A stretch of 8,202 nt of DNA from Flemingiibacterium sp045649205. Lineage in GTDB: Bacteria; Bacillota; Clostridia; Oscillospirales; CAG-272. A model generated the notes under the pieces. It was not told where the DNA came from. It saw nothing but the letters and a program-made list of their open reading frames with translations, and did not search any database. The stretch covers positions 1 through 8,202 of the forward strand of contig JAZRPJ010000195.1 of the NCBI GenBank assembly GCA_045649205.1, given 5' to 3'. Positions 6,624-8,202 of this stretch are shown one piece after another. Position 1 is the first letter of the stretch, and every line of letters begins with the position of its first letter. Position numbers and translations under genes: made by a program.

Positions 6624-6692
6624 ATTTTCGACAAATTGTGAGAAAAACCACAGCCAAGTAACCTAAAATCACCCCCAAAATTTGTCGAAAAT
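6624..6692. promoter_or_regulatory. Inverted pair of Spo0A-box-like operator sites
   Basis: Two perfect 14-base arms, ATTTTCGACAAATT at 6624-6637 and AATTTGTCGAAAAT at 6679-6692, with 41 bases between. Each arm contains TTTGTCGAAA, which matches the published Spo0A-box consensus (TTTGTCRAA): one on the minus strand (6635-6626) facing glyA, one on the plus strand (6681-6690) facing the MinD-like gene. A weaker similar sequence, AAAATTTGACG, lies at 6696-6706. The boxes are upstream of both promoters, roughly 85 bases before the right-hand start and 100 before the glyA start, farther than usual for activation. Binding by Spo0A is inferred; another regulator could use the same inverted repeat. 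Confidence 0.5.
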
Positions 6693-6733
6693 GTAAAATT
6701 TGACGTTTGTATGTAAAAATGTGCTGTGAGGTA

Positions 6734-6763
6734 TTGACAGAAACCCCTAAAACATGGTATCAT
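6734..6763 (+). promoter_or_regulatory. Sigma-A-type promoter for the MinD-like / MgsA-like operon
   Basis: A perfect -35 TTGACA at 6734-6739, an 18-base spacer and a -10 TATCAT at 6758-6763 (5 of 6 to consensus). The expected start is near 6770, giving a ~50-base leader. The leader opens with a small possible hairpin ATTGG (6767-6771) / CCAAT (6780-6784). Confidence 0.65.
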
Positions 6764-6818
6764 ATTATTGGCACATTCACCAATTAACTCTCATCGCGGA
6801 GTAGTGTAAGCGGAGGTT

Positions 6819-7622
6819 TTGGCTACGGTTAAAATTATTCTCATAACTTCATGCAAGGGCGGAGTGGGGAAATCCACTGTAGCGGCTAATCTCGCCATGT
6901 CCCTTGCGAGCCGGCAGAAGAAGGTTCTCCTTGCCGACTGCGATTTTGATATGCGTTGTCTTGACCTCATGCTGGGAGTCGAAAACGATATAATGTACGA
7001 CTTATACGACGCCGCAAAGGGGCGTGTCGGAATGGAAAAGGTGATGCTTCGGGACGAGCGCTCGGAGTATCTGTGGTTCGCCGCGGCACCCTACAAGGGC
7101 GGACGGGATATCACTGCCGATGAATTCTCGAAAATAATTGATGATGCGCTGGGGGTTGAGGATTTCGATTACATCATCCTCGATACTCCCGGTTCTCTCG
7201 GTGTCCCCGCGATCTTAGAGTCGGGGAAGGCAAACTGTGCGATCATCGTGGCGTCCCACCAGCCCTCAAGTATCCGTGCGGCGGGGCAAACGGGCGAATA
7301 CCTGCAGAAGGCGCACATTCCCGATTTGCGGCTGCTTATCAACAGCTTTGACATTGATGCCGCAGTAGCCGGCAACCGTCCGGGAATCAATGAAATAATC
7401 GACAGATCCTACATCCAGCTGTGCGGAATTATTCCCCACGAACGGGAGCTTATGCTTGGCGCGGAAACGGGAAAGCTCTGCTGCCAGCTGAAAAAATCAA
7501 ATGCCAAAATAGCCTTCGACAACGTGGCGACGCGTATAGAAGGATTGTACGTGCCCCTTTTTCACAGCTTCACGGGCATGAAAACAAGACGAAAGATAAA
7601 GAATCTGTTTGAGCGAATGTAA
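6819..7622 (+). CDS. MinD/ParA-type deviant-Walker ATPase (divergent MinD-like)
   Basis: A 267-residue P-loop ATPase of the MinD/ParA group. Visible: deviant Walker A KGGVGKS at 13-19 (signature Lys13, P-loop Lys18), A-D-C-D-F-D-M-R-C-L-D-L-M-L-G at 39-53 matching the MinD switch region 'D-x-D-x-x-x-R-x-L-D', Y-D-L-Y-D-A-A-K-G-R at 60-69, and Walker B D-Y-I-I-L-D-T-P-G at 117-125. The last ~14 residues (M-K-T-R-R-K-I-K-N-L-F-E-R-M) could form a basic amphipathic helix like the MinD membrane-targeting sequence. Length agrees with MinD (~265), but it departs from canonical MinD at several points (SCKGG for SGKGG, DTPGS for D-x-PAG). No minC, minE or parB is beside it. Such ATPases dimerise on ATP and position partners on membrane or nucleoid. 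The start is TTG at 6819, the only usual start codon after an in-frame stop at 6807; GGAGG ends just two bases before it. It forms an operon with the next gene (28-base gap). Confidence 0.88.
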   Translation: MATVKIILITSCKGGVGKSTVAANLAMSLASRQKKVLLADCDFDMRCLDLMLGVENDIMYDLYDAAKGRVGMEKVMLRDERSEYLWFAAAPYKGGRDITADEFSKIIDDALGVEDFDYIILDTPGSLGVPAILESGKANCAIIVASHQPSSIRAAGQTGEYLQKAHIPDLRLLINSFDIDAAVAGNRPGINEIIDRSYIQLCGIIPHERELMLGAETGKLCCQLKKSNAKIAFDNVATRIEGLYVPLFHSFTGMKTRRKIKNLFERM

Positions 7623-7650
7623 CAAAGATAATCACGAAAGGAAGAGATCA

Positions 7651-8079
7651 ATGGAAATAGCTATCATCGCAGACGACAAGAAAAAGGAATTAATGACGCA
7701 GTTTTGTATTGCATATTGCGGCATATTGTGTAAGCACAATCTCAGCGCCACGGGCATTACCGGAAAGTATATTTCCGAAGCCACCGGACTTACTATCGAA
7801 AGACTTTTGTCCGGTTCCCAGGGCGGAATGCAGCAGATCACTTCCCGTCTTGCCTATAACGAGATAGACCTGCTCATATATTTCCGCGATACCTCTACCG
7901 ATGCCTACTATAAAGAGGAGTACAACCTTCTCCGTATGTGCGATATATACAACGTCCCTGTCGCAACCAACATCGCAACCGCTGAAGTGCTGGTCTGCGC
8001 CCTGGAGAACGGCGGTCTCGACTGGCGCGAGATCGTCAACCCGAAGTCGCCGTATAATCGGAAAGATCGGAATATTTAG
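7651..8079 (+). CDS. mgsA: Methylglyoxal synthase homologue lacking the catalytic residues
   Basis: A 142-residue MGS-domain protein, close in length to Bacillus MgsA (~137). Fold signatures remain: M-E-I-A-I-I-A at 1-7, S-A-T-G-I-T-G at 32-38, EATGL at 43-47, LSGSQGG at 53-59, F-R-D80 and PVATNIATAE at 103-112. Active enzymes convert dihydroxyacetone phosphate to methylglyoxal and phosphate. Compared with my recollection of E. coli and Bacillus sequences, the key residues are changed: catalytic Asp (E. coli Asp71) is Met60 in G-G-M-Q-Q; the His of A-H-D (His19) is Asp8; the His of P-H-x-P-D (His98) is Tyr87; and Asp101 is Glu90. Phosphate-loop Thr/Ser residues T34, T37 and S54 are kept, with Ile36 replacing one Thr. 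It is therefore probably inactive and perhaps a phosphoryl-ligand sensor. The symbol denotes family only. AAGGA lies eight bases before the ATG at 7651; a longer TTG start at 7609 was rejected. Confidence 0.88.
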   Translation: MEIAIIADDKKKELMTQFCIAYCGILCKHNLSATGITGKYISEATGLTIERLLSGSQGGMQQITSRLAYNEIDLLIYFRDTSTDAYYKEEYNLLRMCDIYNVPVATNIATAEVLVCALENGGLDWREIVNPKSPYNRKDRNI

Positions 8080-8086
8080 GATGCGA

Positions 8087-8120
8087 TGAGGGGAACTTTC
8101 TTGTAAGAAGGTTCCCCTCA
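8087..8120. repeat. Palindrome, copy 2, just after the MgsA-like stop
   Basis: Arms TGAGGGGAACTTTCTT (8087-8102) and AAGAAGGTTCCCCTCA (8105-8120): 16 bp with one T-G pair that is a G-U wobble in a plus-strand transcript and an A-C mismatch in the opposite one. The core matches the element at 2935-2962. It starts eight bases after the stop codon and could act as a 3' hairpin for the operon, but no T-run follows, so I call it a repeat and not an intrinsic terminator. Confidence 0.85.
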
Positions 8121-8202
8121 GGCTGTCGAAAAAGTTATTTCAAGGAAATCTCTTTGTCATTTTAGACAAGGACGGAGATTCATTAAAGCCTCTCCCTGTG
8201 GG
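8121..8202. other. Non-coding repeat-like tail to the window end
   Basis: No gene is seen. A split imperfect hairpin can form from AATCTC (8147-8152) and TTGTC (8154-8158) with GACAA (8165-8169) and GAGATT (8175-8180). The last bases, GCCTCTCCCTGTGGG, resemble the opening of a repeat family I recall from related gut genomes and share GCCTC-CCCT with the block near 3104-3114. The window ends before this can be confirmed. Confidence 0.45.

Noticed and set aside
7609..7650. Longer TTG start for the MgsA-like protein, overlapping the ATPase gene
   Set aside because: The MGS fold starts with the M-E-I-A-I-I strand at 7651, which has AAGGA eight bases upstream; the extension is charged and unlike the family.
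8087..8120. Intrinsic terminator after the plus-strand operon
   Set aside because: The stem is strong, but the following bases are GGCTGTCGAAAAAG, with no U-tract; the same element occurs upstream of galK.
8124..8130. Third TGTCGAA (Spo0A core) site
   Set aside because: It lies in repeat-like sequence with no visible promoter or start codon nearby; a 7-base match is expected by chance.

Overview
The window looks like chromosomal DNA from a gut-type Gram-positive Clostridia, probably a Ruminococcus/Oscillospiraceae relative. The signs are AGGAG-type ribosome binding sites, tight ATGA/TAATG gene overlaps, Clostridia-like versions of galactokinase, CinA and a YycJ/WalJ-type metallo-hydrolase, a Thr-Pro-rich surface-type linker, and short palindromic dispersed repeats between operons. 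This placement is an inference from protein flavour and layout; no rRNA or other marker gene is present.

Bases 1-6487 are almost entirely coded on the minus strand. Read in the direction of transcription they hold glyA (serine hydroxymethyltransferase); an 85-base gap with a nested inverted repeat; a TraX-family membrane protein overlapping cinA; a ~300-base gene-free stretch built of hairpins and repeat-like modules; then galactokinase, a small three-helix membrane protein and a WalJ-like metallo-beta-lactamase-fold hydrolase, joined end to end by overlaps. Last comes a membrane-anchored or secreted protein with an expanding six-residue T-E-P-P-V-T repeat, cut by the window edge. These are mostly housekeeping functions (one-carbon metabolism, NAD/pyridine-nucleotide salvage or repair, galactose entry).

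Bases 6488-6818 are an AT-rich divergent control region. It carries a good sigma-A-type promoter toward glyA, another toward the right-hand genes, and between them two perfect Spo0A-box-like sequences (TTTGTCGAAA) arranged as a 14-bp inverted repeat.

Bases 6819-8079 on the plus strand form a two-gene operon: a divergent MinD/ParA-type deviant-Walker ATPase that starts at a TTG, and a methylglyoxal synthase homologue. The second protein aligns without gaps to Bacillus MgsA over its first 80 or so residues, yet the catalytic Asp is Met60, the two active-site His positions are Asp8 and Tyr87, and a further active-site Asp is Glu. Much of the phosphate-binding framework is kept. It therefore looks like a catalytically dead, ligand-binding relative paired with a MinD-like ATPase. 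This is the most interesting part of the window.

Bases 8080-8202 hold a second copy of the palindrome found upstream of galK, and further repeat-like sequence to the window end.
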